A stretch of DNA of 64,000 nt. Origin: an uncultured Roseovarius sp. (GTDB lineage: Bacteria; Pseudomonadota; Alphaproteobacteria; Rhodobacterales; Rhodobacteraceae). This document shows positions 16,639 to 26,109 of this stretch, piece by piece (positions within the stretch are counted from its first letter, which is position 1; each line of letters starts with the position of its first letter). The position numbers were made by a program, and so were the translations under genes. The notes under the pieces are model-generated. The model saw nothing but the letters and a program-made list of their open reading frames with translations. It was not told the DNA's origin and did not search any database. The DNA lies in assembly GCF_913057115.1 (NCBI RefSeq), contig NZ_CAJXNN010000002.1, positions 112,944 through 176,943 of the forward strand. Reading direction: 5' to 3'.

Positions 16639-17826
16639 CTAGCCGATCCCGGCTTCGGCCTCGATCTGGCGGCGGCTTTTCTTTGCCCGCTCACTGGCCG
16701 ATTTGAGCTGCCCGCAGGCGGCCATGATATCCTCGCCGCGTGGGGTGCGGATGGGGCTGGCGTAGCCCGCCTTGTAGACGATATCGGCAAAGGCCTCGAT
16801 CCGGTCCCAATCGCTGCGCTCATGCGGGGCACCGGGCCATTCGTTGAAGGGGATCAGGTTGATCTTGGCCGGAATGCCCTTGATCAGTTGCACCAAGCGG
16901 CGGGCATCCTCGTCACTGTCATTCACGTCCTTGAGCATCACGTATTCAAAGGTGATCCGCTCGGAGTTCGACGCCTTGGGATATTCCCGCAAGGCATCCA
17001 GAAGCGCCTCAATATTCCACTTCTTGTTGATCGGAACCAGCTTGTCGCGCACCTCGTCGGTGGTGGCATGAAAGCTGACCGCCAGCATACAGCCGATTTC
17101 TTCGGCCGTCTTGGCGATTTCGGGGACGACCCCCGAAGTGGACAGCGTGATCCGCCGACGGCTGAGGGAAATCCCTTCACCATCCATGGCGATCTTCATC
17201 GCGTCGCGCACGTTTTCGAAATTATAGAGCGGCTCGCCCATGCCCATCAGCACGATGTTCGACAACAGGCGCGGGCCGTTTTCGCCCGTCCCCTGCCCCG
17301 GCTCGGGCCATTCGCCCAGATCGTCGCGCGCCATCATCACTTGGCCAATGATCTCACCGGCGGTCAGGTTGCGCACCAGTTTCTGCGTGCCGGTATGGCA
17401 GAACGAACAGGTCAGGGTGCAGCCCACTTGGGACGAGATACACAGCGTGCCACGATCGGCTTCGGGGATATAGACCACCTCAACCTCATGGCCCCCGGCG
17501 ATCCGGGCAAGGTACTTGCGGGTGCCATCGGCACTGACTTGGCGGCTAACCATCTCGGGAATTTCGATCACGAAATTCTCGGCAAGTTCGGCGCGATAGG
17601 CTTTGGAGAGGTTCGTCATCTCGGCAAAATCGCGCACGCCCCACTGATAGACCCACTGCCAGATCTGGTTGACCCGCATCTTGGCCTGCTTTTCCGGCGT
17701 ACCATTCTCGATCAGAACCTCGCGCAGCTTGTCCCGCGTCAGACCGACGATATTCATCGGCCCCTCGGGCAGCTTGCGGGGAATGGTCATCACGTCTTGG
17801 GTGATCGGGGCGGTGGTCTCGGACAT
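16639..17826 (-). CDS. rlmN: 23S rRNA (adenine2503-C2)-methyltransferase RlmN
   Basis: A radical SAM enzyme that methylates A2503 of 23S rRNA and A37 of some tRNAs. ATG 17826 ([20 protein letters not shown]) gives 395 residues; the frame is open to 17928 but without a family match. The [4Fe-4S] motif is [45 protein letters not shown] and LIPFNEWPG follow. The C-terminal cysteine that carries the methyl group is in [13 protein letters not shown]. It is monocistronic; tag is the next gene upstream. Confidence 0.95.
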   Translation of the reverse strand: MSETTAPITQDVMTIPRKLPEGPMNIVGLTRDKLREVLIENGTPEKQAKMRVNQIWQWVYQWGVRDFAEMTNLSKAYRAELAENFVIEIPEMVSRQVSADGTRKYLARIAGGHEVEVVYIPEADRGTLCISSQVGCTLTCSFCHTGTQKLVRNLTAGEIIGQVMMARDDLGEWPEPGQGTGENGPRLLSNIVLMGMGEPLYNFENVRDAMKIAMDGEGISLSRRRITLSTSGVVPEIAKTAEEIGCMLAVSFHATTDEVRDKLVPINKKWNIEALLDALREYPKASNSERITFEYVMLKDVNDSDEDARRLVQLIKGIPAKINLIPFNEWPGAPHERSDWDRIEAFADIVYKAGYASPIRTPRGEDIMAACGQLKSASERAKKSRRQIEAEAGIG

Positions 17827-17938
17827 CAGTTCGCGCTCATATAAGGTGAGATGCTGCCCAATATAGGATTTCATGGCAGATTCCAAAAGATTCCCGCCGC
17901 TTTCGGCACACCGACGCGATACCGACAAAATACCGACG

Positions 17939-18523
17939 TTATACCGACGCGGAGTTTTGGCCCATCTCGGCCACAGGCTTGTGGCACGGGCAGGTGGTCA
18001 GATGGTCATTGACCATGCCCGCCGCCTGCATGAAGGCGTAGGTGATCGTCGGCCCACAGAACTTGAAGCCTCTTTTCTTCAAATCCTTTGAAATTGCTTG
18101 AGAAATTTCTGTCTGGGCGGGAACCTGCGAAAGCTGGCTCCAGGTGTTTTGAATGGGCCGGTGATCGACGTAGGACCACAGGTAGCGGGCAAAGCCCTCT
18201 TTGGCCTCGATCTCCTGCCAGACCCGGGCGTTTGCAAGGGTCGCCTCGACCTTCCCGCGGTGCCTGACGATCCCTGGATTTTGCAGCAGTTCCTCAATCT
18301 CCGCCGCGCCCCATGTGGCAATTACATCCGGATCAAACCCCTGAAAAGCCTCACGAAAATTCTCGCGCTTGCGCAGGATGGTGATCCAACTGAGCCCAGC
18401 CTGATACCCTTCCAGGATCAGCTTTTCCCAAAGCGCGCGGCTGTCATACTCGGGCACGCCCCACTCGTCATCGTGATAGGCATGATACAGCGGATCATCT
18501 CCGGCCCAGCCACAGCGCTCCAT
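17939..18523 (-). CDS. tag: DNA-3-methyladenine glycosylase I
   Basis: Removes 3-methyladenine from alkylated DNA, the first step of base excision repair. The 194-residue protein begins [22 protein letters not shown] and contains [30 protein letters not shown], ending with [21 protein letters not shown] and CPCHK. The N-terminal Cys and His and the C-terminal His and Cys form the zinc site of Tag. Length and residues are normal. It is divergent from the EAL gene. Confidence 0.95.
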   Translation of the reverse strand: MERCGWAGDDPLYHAYHDDEWGVPEYDSRALWEKLILEGYQAGLSWITILRKRENFREAFQGFDPDVIATWGAAEIEELLQNPGIVRHRGKVEATLANARVWQEIEAKEGFARYLWSYVDHRPIQNTWSQLSQVPAQTEISQAISKDLKKRGFKFCGPTITYAFMQAAGMVNDHLTTCPCHKPVAEMGQNSASV

Positions 18524-18633
18524 GCGTTAACCCTTTTTGAAGGCCCTTGGGCAGATTTGCGACAAATGCCGCGTTTAACATTTCATTAGCGGCCCTGCCC
18601 CAGCCTGTGAAGCGGTGAATTCGGAGGTGAGAT

Positions 18634-19470
18634 ATGGGGCAGAAACGCAAATGGGCGAATATCCCGGCCGGGCATGATAGCCCGCTGAACTATGCAATCA
18701 GTGCGCGCGACCGATCGGTGATCGACATGGTGGATCAAGCGGTGCGCCACAAGCAGGTCATGCTGGCCTATCAGCCCGTGGTGCCTACCGGGCAGGAAGG
18801 GCGCCCGGCGTTCTACGAAGGGCTGATTCGGGTGATGGACGAAACCGGGCGGGTGATTCCCGCGCGCGAATTCATAACCGAGATCGAGACGATGGAGACC
18901 GGGCGGGTGATTGATTGCCTCGCGCTGGAAAAGGGCCTGCGCACCATGCGGGAGTATCCTGATCTGCGCCTTTCAGTGAACATGTCGGCACGCTCCATCG
19001 GCTACCCGCGCTGGAACCGCATCCTCAAGCACGGCATGGGTCAGGACCCAACCATTGCCGAACGGCTGATCCTCGAGATCACGGAAAGTTCGGCGATGCT
19101 CGTCCCCGATTTGGTGGTCGGGTTCATGGACGACTTGCAAAGAAAGGGCATCAGCTTTGCACTGGACGATTTCGGGGCCGGCTACACATCTTTCCGTTAT
19201 TTGAAAGAGTTTTACTTCGATATTCTCAAGATTGACGGGCAGTTCATCCGCGGCATCGCAAACAGTCCGGACAACCAGGTTTTGACCGCTGCGCTGAAAT
19301 CCATTGCCGAGCAATTCGATATGGTCACCGTCGCCGAAAGCGTCGAACAGCCACAAGATGCCGCCTATCTTTCGGCCATCGGAATCGACTGCATGCAGGG
19401 CTATTATTTCGGTGCCCCCACGATCGAACCCCCTTGGCTGGATGCCAAGCTATCGAAAGCCTCCGCCTGA
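18634..19470 (+). CDS. EAL-domain cyclic-di-GMP phosphodiesterase
   Basis: A stand-alone EAL domain of 278 residues without sensor or transmembrane segments. The signature glutamate is in FYEGLIR (Glu62, EGLxR in place of EALxR). The other catalytic elements are intact: NMSARSIGYP, LEITESSAML, ALDDFGAGYTSFRYL, FDILKIDGQFI, VAESVEQPQDA and MQGYYFGAPT. It should hydrolyse c-di-GMP to pGpG in the cytoplasm. GGAGG lies eight bases before the ATG. It stands alone between tag and phaA. Confidence 0.9.
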   Translation: MGQKRKWANIPAGHDSPLNYAISARDRSVIDMVDQAVRHKQVMLAYQPVVPTGQEGRPAFYEGLIRVMDETGRVIPAREFITEIETMETGRVIDCLALEKGLRTMREYPDLRLSVNMSARSIGYPRWNRILKHGMGQDPTIAERLILEITESSAMLVPDLVVGFMDDLQRKGISFALDDFGAGYTSFRYLKEFYFDILKIDGQFIRGIANSPDNQVLTAALKSIAEQFDMVTVAESVEQPQDAAYLSAIGIDCMQGYYFGAPTIEPPWLDAKLSKASA

Positions 19471-19489
19471 CCTGTGACATGTGGTCCGT

Positions 19490-19504
19490 TGCCGCAATGC
19501 GGCA
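19490..19504. promoter_or_regulatory. Palindrome upstream of phaA
   Basis: TGCCGCA-A-TGCGGCA is a perfect 7-bp inverted repeat about 100 bases before phaA. Its reverse strand contains GCATTGCGGCAA, closely matching GCACTGCGGCAA at 20877-20888 upstream of phaB. PhaR-type repressors of PHB genes bind TGC/GCA-rich sites, so this is a candidate operator; that assignment is inference. Confidence 0.4.
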
Positions 19505-19602
19505 TATGCGCTATTAGGCCCGGGAACGGCGGGGAATACTGGGGCCCGCACTTGTTGTGACGTCCGGGCGTTCCTCGACCAAAATTCTGGTGGAGGACAC
19601 AC

Positions 19603-20778
19603 ATGACCAACGTAGTAATCGCATCCGCAGCGCGTACCGCTGTCGGCTCTTTCGGCGGCTCTTTTGCAAACACACCGGCCCATGATCTGGGCGCGGCCAT
19701 GCTCGAAGCCGTGGTTGAGCGCGCAGGCATCGACAAAGGCGAGGTTTCCGAAACCATCCTTGGTCAGGTTCTGACCGCCGCCCAAGGCCAAAACCCGGCA
19801 CGGCAAGCCCATATCAACGCGGGCCTGCCGCAAGAATCCGCCGCCTGGAGCATCAACCAGGTTTGTGGCTCGGGCCTGCGCTCGGTCGCATTGGGCGCAC
19901 AGCACATCCAACTGGGCGATGCCGATATCGTCGCCGCCGGCGGTCAGGAAAACATGACGCTCAGCCCCCACGCCGCACATCTGCGCGCGGGCCACAAGAT
20001 GGGCGACATGAAGTATATCGACACGATGATCCGCGATGGCCTCTGGGATGCTTTCAACGGCTATCACATGGGCCAAACCGCTGAAAACGTTGCCGAAAAA
20101 TGGCAGATTAGCCGCGATCAACAAGACGAATTCGCGCTGGCCTCGCAAAACAAGGCGGAAGCCGCGCAGAAGGCTGGCAAGTTCGACGATGAGGTGATCC
20201 CCTTCACCGTCAAAACCCGCAAGGGCGACATCGTGGTCGACAAGGATGAATACATCCGCCACGGCGCGGTCATCGAAGCCATGCAAAAAATGCGCCCGGC
20301 CTTCACCAAGGACGGCTCAGTCACCGCGGCCAACGCCTCGGGCCTGAACGACGGGGCCGCTGGTGTTCTGCTGATGAGTGCCGATAACGCCGAAAAGCGC
20401 GGCATCACCCCGCTGGCGCGCATCGCGTCCTACGCCACGGCCGGTCTGGACCCGTCGATCATGGGCGTCGGCCCGATCCACGCCAGCCGCAAAGCCTTGG
20501 AGAAAGCGGGCTGGTCGGTGGACGACCTGGACCTCGTGGAAGCCAATGAAGCCTTCGCCGCCCAAGCCTGTGCTGTGAACAAGGACATGGGCTGGAACCC
20601 GGACATCGTGAACGTCAACGGCGGTGCCATCGCCATCGGTCACCCCATCGGGGCCTCGGGTGCGCGTATCCTCAACACCCTGCTGTTTGAAATGCAGCGC
20701 CGCGACGCCAAGAAAGGCCTTGCCACGCTCTGCATCGGTGGCGGCATGGGCGTTGCCATGTGCATCGAGCGCCCGTAA
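19603..20778 (+). CDS. phaA: Acetyl-CoA acetyltransferase (beta-ketothiolase)
   Basis: Condenses two acetyl-CoA to acetoacetyl-CoA. The 391-residue protein has the thiolase acylation cysteine Cys88 in [43 protein letters not shown] with the catalytic His, and the second active cysteine in [19 protein letters not shown] lies upstream of the ATG. With phaB 193 bp downstream it forms the first two steps of polyhydroxybutyrate synthesis; no phaC is in the window. A strong terminator follows, so phaA and phaB are separable units. Confidence 0.94.
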   Translation: MTNVVIASAARTAVGSFGGSFANTPAHDLGAAMLEAVVERAGIDKGEVSETILGQVLTAAQGQNPARQAHINAGLPQESAAWSINQVCGSGLRSVALGAQHIQLGDADIVAAGGQENMTLSPHAAHLRAGHKMGDMKYIDTMIRDGLWDAFNGYHMGQTAENVAEKWQISRDQQDEFALASQNKAEAAQKAGKFDDEVIPFTVKTRKGDIVVDKDEYIRHGAVIEAMQKMRPAFTKDGSVTAANASGLNDGAAGVLLMSADNAEKRGITPLARIASYATAGLDPSIMGVGPIHASRKALEKAGWSVDDLDLVEANEAFAAQACAVNKDMGWNPDIVNVNGGAIAIGHPIGASGARILNTLLFEMQRRDAKKGLATLCIGGGMGVAMCIERP

Positions 20779-20801
20779 GGCTCGGGTGTAGCTGAACCAA
20801 C

Positions 20802-20832
20802 AAAAAGGGCACCCGATCAGGTGCCCTTTTTT
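20802..20832 (+). terminator. Rho-independent terminator of phaA
   Basis: A 12-bp stem, AAAAAGGGCACC pairing with GGTGCCCTTTTT around loop cgatca, runs into a T-rich tail. The A-tract on the left makes it potentially bidirectional. Confidence 0.9.
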
Positions 20833-20876
20833 CTTGTCCACCGCAGCATGAGGCCAAGACCGGCACAAAAACTTCT

Positions 20877-20888
20877 GCACTGCGGCAA
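20877..20888. promoter_or_regulatory. GCACTGCGGCAA motif upstream of phaB
   Basis: Lies about 85 bases before the phaB start and matches 11 of 12 bases of the reverse strand of the phaA-upstream palindrome (GCATTGCGGCAA). A shared PHB-regulator site is a plausible explanation. Confidence 0.35.
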
Positions 20889-20970
20889 TTTGTGTGGGTA
20901 ATAATGTTGCGCCCGCTACTTTAAAAGTTTAACAGAGTTACCAACGAAATACATCAATCGGAGGAATCCA

Positions 20971-21693
20971 ATGGCTAGAACAGCACTCGTCACCGGTGGA
21001 TCGCGCGGCATCGGCGCGGCCATTTCCAAGGCCCTGAAGGCCGAAGGCTACAATGTCGCCGCCACCTATGCCGGCAACAATGAGGCCGCCGCCCAGTTCA
21101 CCGAGGAAACCGGCATCAAAACCTACAAATGGAATGTCGGCGACTACGAAGATTCGAAGGCCGGTATCGCCAAGGTCGAAGAGGAACTTGGCCCGATCGA
21201 CGTGGTCGTCGCCAACGCGGGCATCACCCGCGATGCGCCCTTCCACAAGATGACCCCGGAACAGTGGCAGCAGGTGATCGACACCAACCTGACCGGCGTG
21301 TTCAACACCGTGCACCCGGTCTGGCCCGGCATGCGTGAGCGTGGCTTTGGCCGCATCATCGTTATCAGCTCGATCAACGGTCAGAAGGGCCAGTTCGCGC
21401 AGGTGAACTATGCCGCGACCAAGGCGGGCGATCTGGGTATCATCAAATCGCTGGCCCAAGAAGGTGCGGCCAAGGGCATCACCGCCAACGCGGTTTGCCC
21501 CGGCTACATCGCGACCGAGATGGTCATGGCCGTCCCGGAAAAAGTGCGCGAATCGATCATCGCACAAATCCCGGCTGGCCGTCTGGGTGAGCCGGAAGAA
21601 ATCGCGCGCTGCGTGGCCTTCCTTGCCTCGGACGACGCGCAGTTCATCAATGGCTCGACCATTTCGGCGAACGGCGCACAGTTCTTCGTCTGA
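20971..21693 (+). CDS. phaB: Acetoacetyl-CoA reductase
   Basis: NADPH-dependent short-chain dehydrogenase reducing acetoacetyl-CoA to (R)-3-hydroxybutyryl-CoA for PHB. The 240-residue protein has the cofactor motif VTGGSRGIGAA, VVANAGITRD, the catalytic Ser in VISSINGQKGQFGQV-like context (VISSINGQKGQFAQV) and YAATKAG with Tyr and Lys, and ends INGSTISANGAQFFV. The FAQVNYAATKAGDLG segment is characteristic of PhaB. GGAGG precedes the ATG. It has its own upstream region after the phaA terminator and its own terminator. Confidence 0.94.
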   Translation: MARTALVTGGSRGIGAAISKALKAEGYNVAATYAGNNEAAAQFTEETGIKTYKWNVGDYEDSKAGIAKVEEELGPIDVVVANAGITRDAPFHKMTPEQWQQVIDTNLTGVFNTVHPVWPGMRERGFGRIIVISSINGQKGQFAQVNYAATKAGDLGIIKSLAQEGAAKGITANAVCPGYIATEMVMAVPEKVRESIIAQIPAGRLGEPEEIARCVAFLASDDAQFINGSTISANGAQFFV

Positions 21694-21712
21694 TCTTTGC
21701 CTAAATACACAA

Positions 21713-21741
21713 AAAGGGCCGGTCATCGCGACCGGCCCTTT
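21713..21741 (+). terminator. Rho-independent terminator of phaB
   Basis: A 12-bp perfect stem, AAAGGGCCGGTC with GACCGGCCCTTT around a 5-base loop, preceded by an A-tract and followed by T-rich sequence. It may also terminate the small gene coming from the other side. Confidence 0.88.
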
Positions 21742-21768
21742 CGTTATTCCAGATGTCACTTGCAACGA

Positions 21769-21888
21769 TCATCCGGAAGATTTCTGCCCCGTCAGCCGGG
21801 TCCAAATACGGCCAAGGGCCTCGCCACGGGCGGCATGGGCGGCGCGATAGGCATCGCGGGTACGGGTGTCACTGGCAACTTCGATCAT
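21769..21888 (-). CDS. Small protein of 39 residues
   Basis: MIEVASDTRTRDAYRAAHA is followed by ARGEALGRIWTRLTGQKSSG. The ATG is preceded at seven bases by AAAGGA, a strong ribosome-binding site, and codon use is GC3-rich like the neighbours. The pattern RDAYRxAHxARGxALGRIW, a short amphipathic basic helix, is like small proteins I recall from other Rhodobacterales. The function is unknown. It is divergent from the LysR gene and convergent with phaB, whose terminator could serve both. Confidence 0.55.
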   Translation of the reverse strand: MIEVASDTRTRDAYRAAHAARGEALGRIWTRLTGQKSSG

Positions 21889-22003
21889 CGGGCAATCCTT
21901 TCTGTTGGATGCAGTATTTCTTGACTGCACCCAATATGCACCCCACGATCAAAGCCCGCAAACGAGACTTTCTATCACTTCACTTAAATGATACTTAACT
22001 GAA

Positions 22004-22957
22004 ATGCCGGACCGCCTCCCCCCTTTGACCGCCCTACGCGCCTTCGACGCCGCAGCAAGGCACATGTCTTTTCAACAGGCGGCGGCAGAGTTGAACGTGA
22101 CCCCCGCCGCCCTGTCGTTCCAGATCAAATCATTGGAAGAGCATTTGGGCGCGTCGCTCTTTCGCCGCCTCAACCGCGCCGTGGAACTGACCGAAGCGGG
22201 CCGCGCCCTTGCCCCCGGCACCAAGGACGGCTTTGAAACGCTGACCGCAGCATGGCGCGCGGCACGGCGGGTGAATGATCATGCCTCGCTCACCGTCACC
22301 GCGGGCCCCGCCTTTACCGCCGCATGGTTGGCCCCACGGCTTTACAGTTTCGCCCAAGCCCACCCCGAGATCGAACTGCGGCTGAGCGCCGGGTTGGGCT
22401 TGGTGAACCTGGGTCGGGACGGTGTCGACGTGGCCATACGCTTTGGCTATGGCCCGGACCCCGATCTTTACGAGGAACGCTTTCTGGATGAATGGGTCAC
22501 CCCGATGATGACCCCCGATTTGGCCAAACAGATGCCGGGCCCCGCCGATCTGGCCGGGGCGCAACTGCTGCATCAGGATGATATCCGGTTTCTCGACCCG
22601 CCCTGCGACTGGCCCGCGTGGTTTCAGGCGGCTGGCCTGCCCGCCCGCGATTGGACGGGGCAACGTTTTTCGCAAGCCGACCACGCGCTTGACGCCGCCC
22701 TGTCGGGGGCGGGCGTGATCCTTGGGCGGATATCGCTGGCCGCGCGATTGTTGAGCGAGGGACGGTTGGTTGCTCCCTACCGCCTTGGCCTGCGGACCGA
22801 GGCGCATTACCGGATTTTATGCGTAAAAGGCACCGAGACACGGCCCCATATTGCCGCGTTTCGTTCTTGGCTGCGCGATCAGACGGCCGTGGTCAGCGAA
22901 CACGACCGTCATTTTGAGCTGATAAACGCGGGCGATGTGCCGCGCGTGGCCCGTTAG
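22004..22957 (+). CDS. LysR-family transcriptional regulator (GcvA-like)
   Basis: 317 residues. The N-terminal winged helix-turn-helix reads LTALRAFDAAARHMSFQQAAAELNVTPAALSFQIKSLEEHLG (roughly 7-48), and the effector domain has LTVTAGPAFTAAWLAPRLYSFAQAHPEIELRL. The wording SPxFAxxWLxPRL with DGVDVAIRFGYG is typical of the GcvA/AmpR branch. No ribosome-binding site is obvious; transcripts may be near leaderless. The divergent partner is the 39-residue small gene. Its targets are unknown. Confidence 0.9.
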   Translation: MPDRLPPLTALRAFDAAARHMSFQQAAAELNVTPAALSFQIKSLEEHLGASLFRRLNRAVELTEAGRALAPGTKDGFETLTAAWRAARRVNDHASLTVTAGPAFTAAWLAPRLYSFAQAHPEIELRLSAGLGLVNLGRDGVDVAIRFGYGPDPDLYEERFLDEWVTPMMTPDLAKQMPGPADLAGAQLLHQDDIRFLDPPCDWPAWFQAAGLPARDWTGQRFSQADHALDAALSGAGVILGRISLAARLLSEGRLVAPYRLGLRTEAHYRILCVKGTETRPHIAAFRSWLRDQTAVVSEHDRHFELINAGDVPRVAR

Positions 22958-23124
22958 GCGCTTTCGCTCAGGCGTTCGATTTCTTCCTTGATACGAAGCT
23001 TTTGCTTCTTGAGGTCCGCGATTTCCAGATCGCTGGTGCCGGGGGCGCGCTGCGCCTCTTCCACCCGTTCCGAGAGATCCTGATGTTTCATTTTCAGTTG
23101 CTCGACATGCGAACTCAAGCTCAT
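22954..23124 (-). CDS. DUF465 / YdcH family protein
   Basis: A 56-residue, highly charged coiled-coil protein: MSLSSHVEQLKMKHQDLSER is followed by a second helix with LEIADLKKQKLRIKEEIERL. This is the standard YdcH (DUF465) pattern. GAGGAG precedes the ATG at 23124. The function of the family is unknown. Its stop overlaps the LysR stop by four bases in convergent orientation. Confidence 0.88.
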   Translation of the reverse strand: MSLSSHVEQLKMKHQDLSERVEEAQRAPGTSDLEIADLKKQKLRIKEEIERLSESA

Positions 23125-23237
23125 ATGCGTATCTCCTCTCTGGATGGTGTGAACACCTCCAGTGCAGCACAGTTTTACAATTCTGTCACGCTGCAACCGC
23201 GAATTACGCAAAAAATTGCGAGTCCAATTTAAATCTT

Positions 23238-24008
23238 TTAGTCCGGGAACGGCAAAGGGGCCCCAAGCCTTAGAATGCAAGTTGTTGCCGCGTTGTAGTT
23301 TTCCCGGTCCCCCGGGTGGCTGTCCCCCTCATGCAGAACCCAGCCATCGTGCAGACGAAATGCCGCACGCCCGCCCTTGCGCCCGCGCAGCAAAACCAAC
23401 CGTGCCGCGCGACCCTTGCGGGGAATCAGCGGCAGGACCTCAAGACTGCCCAAGTGCTTTGCCGCATGGCCTAGCATCTCGGGCAGGCGCTCGGCCCGCT
23501 GGATCAGCGTCACCGTGCCCTTGGGCGCACAGCGTTTTGCCGCCGCCGTGATCCAAGCCTCAAGCGGCGTTGCCTCACCGCGCGCCACCTCCCGGCCTGC
23601 ATCGCTTACCTTCGTACTCGCGTTGCGGTCAAAATAGGGTGGATTGGCCAGAACATGGGCGAACTGGCGTTGCTTGAGGGCCTCTGGCATCTGCGCAAGG
23701 TCCCCCTCGACAACCTCAAGCGCCAAACCGTTCTCATTGGCATTACGCCGCGCCAATGCGGCATAGCCCGGCTGAACCTCAAGCCCGACTGCCTGCACCC
23801 CCGGCACCCGTTGCGCCACGCACAGCGCCGCAACACCGGCCCCACAGCCCAGATCAAACACGCTGTCGCCCTCACGCGCGGGCACGCTGGCGGCCAGCAA
23901 AACGGGGTCCACCCCCGCGCGATACCCTTGCTTGGGCTGCCAAAGGCGCAATTGCCCGCCCAGAAACTCATCTCGGCTGAGCGCATCATCGGGCCAATGT
24001 TCAGCCAT
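23238..24008 (-). CDS. tRNA1(Val) A37 N6-methyltransferase-like protein (TrmN6/YfiC family)
   Basis: A 256-residue SAM-dependent methyltransferase. The SAM loop is VFDLGCGAGVAALCVA, the acidic strand LEVQPGYAALARRNA, and the catalytic motif ANPPYFD identifies an N6-adenine methyltransferase. The family modifies A37 of tRNA1-Val in Escherichia coli. The start overlaps the DUF2007 stop by eight bases, suggesting an operon with that gene. A tRNA target is the family expectation, not shown here. Confidence 0.85.
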   Translation of the reverse strand: MAEHWPDDALSRDEFLGGQLRLWQPKQGYRAGVDPVLLAASVPAREGDSVFDLGCGAGVAALCVAQRVPGVQAVGLEVQPGYAALARRNANENGLALEVVEGDLAQMPEALKQRQFAHVLANPPYFDRNASTKVSDAGREVARGEATPLEAWITAAAKRCAPKGTVTLIQRAERLPEMLGHAAKHLGSLEVLPLIPRKGRAARLVLLRGRKGGRAAFRLHDGWVLHEGDSHPGDRENYNAATTCILRLGAPLPFPD

Positions 24009-24216
24009 CCACCTCGATCCCGTTATCCTCAAGCACCCGGCGCGCGCGGTCAAAATCGCGCTCCCCCACCATCAGACGACGCGGGAATATCCCGATCCCA
24101 CCTTCAAGGACGCTCATATTTACGTCCATTTCAAAGCAGTCTATACCCTCGCCCTGAAGCAGCGCTTGGGCGAACGGGATCAATGTCGGATCGGTGGTGC
24201 GAAAAAGCTGTTTCAT
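24001..24216 (-). CDS. DUF2007 family protein
   Basis: A 71-residue protein: MKQLFRTTDPTLIPFAQALL then GEGIDCFEMDVNMSVLEG and RLMVGERDFDRARRVLEDNG. This is the classic DUF2007 fold (GlnB-like ferredoxin fold, sometimes called putative signal-transducing protein). It is first in a two-gene operon with the tRNA methyltransferase and divergent from the polyprenyl synthase gene. Its biochemical role is unknown. Confidence 0.85.
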   Translation of the reverse strand: MKQLFRTTDPTLIPFAQALLQGEGIDCFEMDVNMSVLEGGIGIFPRRLMVGERDFDRARRVLEDNGIEVDG

Positions 24217-24271
24217 GGGGATGACATAAGGGCACCGCGCGGGATTTGTCGACCGGTGTGACGGGAGTGTG

Positions 24272-25273
24272 ATGGTATTGGACCACGCTGCAACAAAACC
24301 GCATGAGGAACTGGCCGCACATCTGAGCGACAAGATGGAGGCGGTGAACACCCTGATCCGCACGCGCATGGCCTCGCGCCACGCTCCCCGTATCCCCGAG
24401 GTCACGGCCCATCTGGTCGAGGCGGGCGGCAAGCGCCTGCGCCCGATGCTGACGCTGGCGGCCTCCAATCTTTGCGCCTATGACGGCGAATTTGACGTGC
24501 ATCTGGCGGCAACGGTGGAGTTCATCCATACCGCCACCCTGCTGCACGATGACGTGGTCGATGAAAGCGAACAGCGTCGCGGTCGGCCCACGGCGAACTT
24601 GCTGTGGGACAATAAATCAAGCGTTCTGGTGGGCGATTACCTTTTTGCCCGCGCCTTCCAGTTGATGGTCGAACCCGGCAACCTGCGGGTGCTGGATATC
24701 CTGTCAAACGCCGCCGCCGTGATTGCCGAAGGCGAGGTTCTGCAACTCAGCGCCGCGCAGGATTTGAACACCGGCGAAGACACCTACCTGCAAATCGTGC
24801 GCGGCAAGACCGCCGCCCTCTTTTCGGCGGCCACCGAAACCGGCGGCGTCCTCTCGGGCGCGCCCGAAGATCAGGTGCGCGCGCTGTTCGACTACGGCGA
24901 TGCGCTTGGCATTGCTTTCCAGATCGTTGATGATCTGCTGGATTACCAAGGCGACAGTGCGGCCACCGGCAAGAACGTCGGTGACGATTTCCGTGAACGC
25001 AAGCTGACCCTGCCGGTGATCAAGGCCGTGGCCATGGCCGACACCGAAGAGCGCGCCTTCTGGACCCGCACGATCGAGAAGGGCAAGCAGGAAGACGGCG
25101 ACCTGGATCACGCCCTTTCCCTTCTGAACAAGCACGGCACCCTTGAGGCCACGCGTCAGGACGCCCTGATGTGGGCCGGAAAGGCGAAAACTGCCATGCA
25201 GGCTCTGCCCGATCATCCGGTACGCCGCATGTTGATTGATCTGGCCGATTACGTGGTCGCGCGGGTCAATTAA
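24272..25273 (+). CDS. ispB: Long-chain polyprenyl diphosphate synthase
   Basis: Elongates farnesyl or geranylgeranyl diphosphate with isopentenyl units to make the ubiquinone side chain. The 333-residue protein has GGKRLRPMLTLA, the first Asp-rich motif LLHDDVVDESEQRRG and the second QIVDDLLDYQGD, plus GKTAALFSAA. Small residues before the first motif fit long-chain (octa- or decaprenyl) products; Rhodobacterales usually make Q10. ATG 24272 directly follows a GTG in frame; either could initiate. The stop overlaps that of ispE in convergent orientation. Confidence 0.92.
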   Translation: MVLDHAATKPHEELAAHLSDKMEAVNTLIRTRMASRHAPRIPEVTAHLVEAGGKRLRPMLTLAASNLCAYDGEFDVHLAATVEFIHTATLLHDDVVDESEQRRGRPTANLLWDNKSSVLVGDYLFARAFQLMVEPGNLRVLDILSNAAAVIAEGEVLQLSAAQDLNTGEDTYLQIVRGKTAALFSAATETGGVLSGAPEDQVRALFDYGDALGIAFQIVDDLLDYQGDSAATGKNVGDDFRERKLTLPVIKAVAMADTEERAFWTRTIEKGKQEDGDLDHALSLLNKHGTLEATRQDALMWAGKAKTAMQALPDHPVRRMLIDLADYVVARVN

Positions 25274-26109
25274 GGCTCTGAGGCATTGAGGCGCACTGCC
25301 TCGACCCACCAGCTTGGGTGTTGTTCCCGCAAACGCCCGGCCGCCGAGGCCGCCGTTTCCGCATCGGAATAAAGGCCAAAGCACGTCCCCCCCGATCCCG
25401 ACATGCGCGTCAAATGGCACCCCGGCGTGACCGACAGCACATCGAAAACCTGCTGAATGACCGGCTCGGCCTGCATCGCAGGGGCCTCAAGATCATTGCG
25501 CATGGTGGCAAGCCATTCCACCAAGGCACCCGCGTCATCGAACTTGGGCAGTTCTTCCGGCATTGCGGGGTTGTCGGCCCGCTCCAACCCGGCAAAAACC
25601 TCTCTTGTCATCACCGGCAGCTTCGGGTTCACCAAAACCGCGTGCAACTCCGGCAGACCCGCCACCGGTGTGATCGCCTCGCCCACACCGCGCATCCGGG
25701 CCGCGCGCCCGTGCAGGCAAACGGGAATATCCGCCCCCAAGCCAAGAAGACCCTCAGGAAGCGGTTTGCCGGACATCTCGGAAAGGGCCTTGAGCGTCGC
25801 CGCCGCATCACTCGATCCACCGCCGAGGCCGGCGGCATTGGGCAGATGCTTTTCCAGATGGATATCGGCGGAAAGCCCCATCAACCTGGCCGCCTTGACC
25901 ACAAGGTTACTGGCATCCGCCGGAACTCCCGCCGCCATAGGACCATCCACCGTCAGCATGGTCGTTTCGCTTTCACGTAGCCTCAGGCGGTCGCCGATAT
26001 CGGCAAAGACAACCAAGGAATCCAATTCGTGATAGCCATCCTCACGGCGCCCTGTCACATGTAGGGTCAGGTTGATCTTCGCCGGAGCAAACCCCTCACT
26101 CGCCGTCAT
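25270..26109 (-). CDS. ispE: 4-diphosphocytidyl-2-C-methyl-D-erythritol kinase
   Basis: GHMP kinase that phosphorylates CDP-methylerythritol in the MEP pathway to isoprenoids. The 279-residue protein opens FAPAKINLTLHVTGRREDGYHELDSLV, with catalytic Lys and Asp-type residues, and has the ATP loop LPNAAGLGGGSSDAAATL; the third motif is HLTRMSGSGGTCFG. The start overlaps the TPR-protein gene by 14 bases, so translation is probably coupled. The product feeds the polyprenyl synthase encoded on the other strand. Confidence 0.95.
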   Translation of the reverse strand: MTASEGFAPAKINLTLHVTGRREDGYHELDSLVVFADIGDRLRLRESETTMLTVDGPMAAGVPADASNLVVKAARLMGLSADIHLEKHLPNAAGLGGGSSDAAATLKALSEMSGKPLPEGLLGLGADIPVCLHGRAARMRGVGEAITPVAGLPELHAVLVNPKLPVMTREVFAGLERADNPAMPEELPKFDDAGALVEWLATMRNDLEAPAMQAEPVIQQVFDVLSVTPGCHLTRMSGSGGTCFGLYSDAETAASAAGRLREQHPSWWVEAVRLNASEP

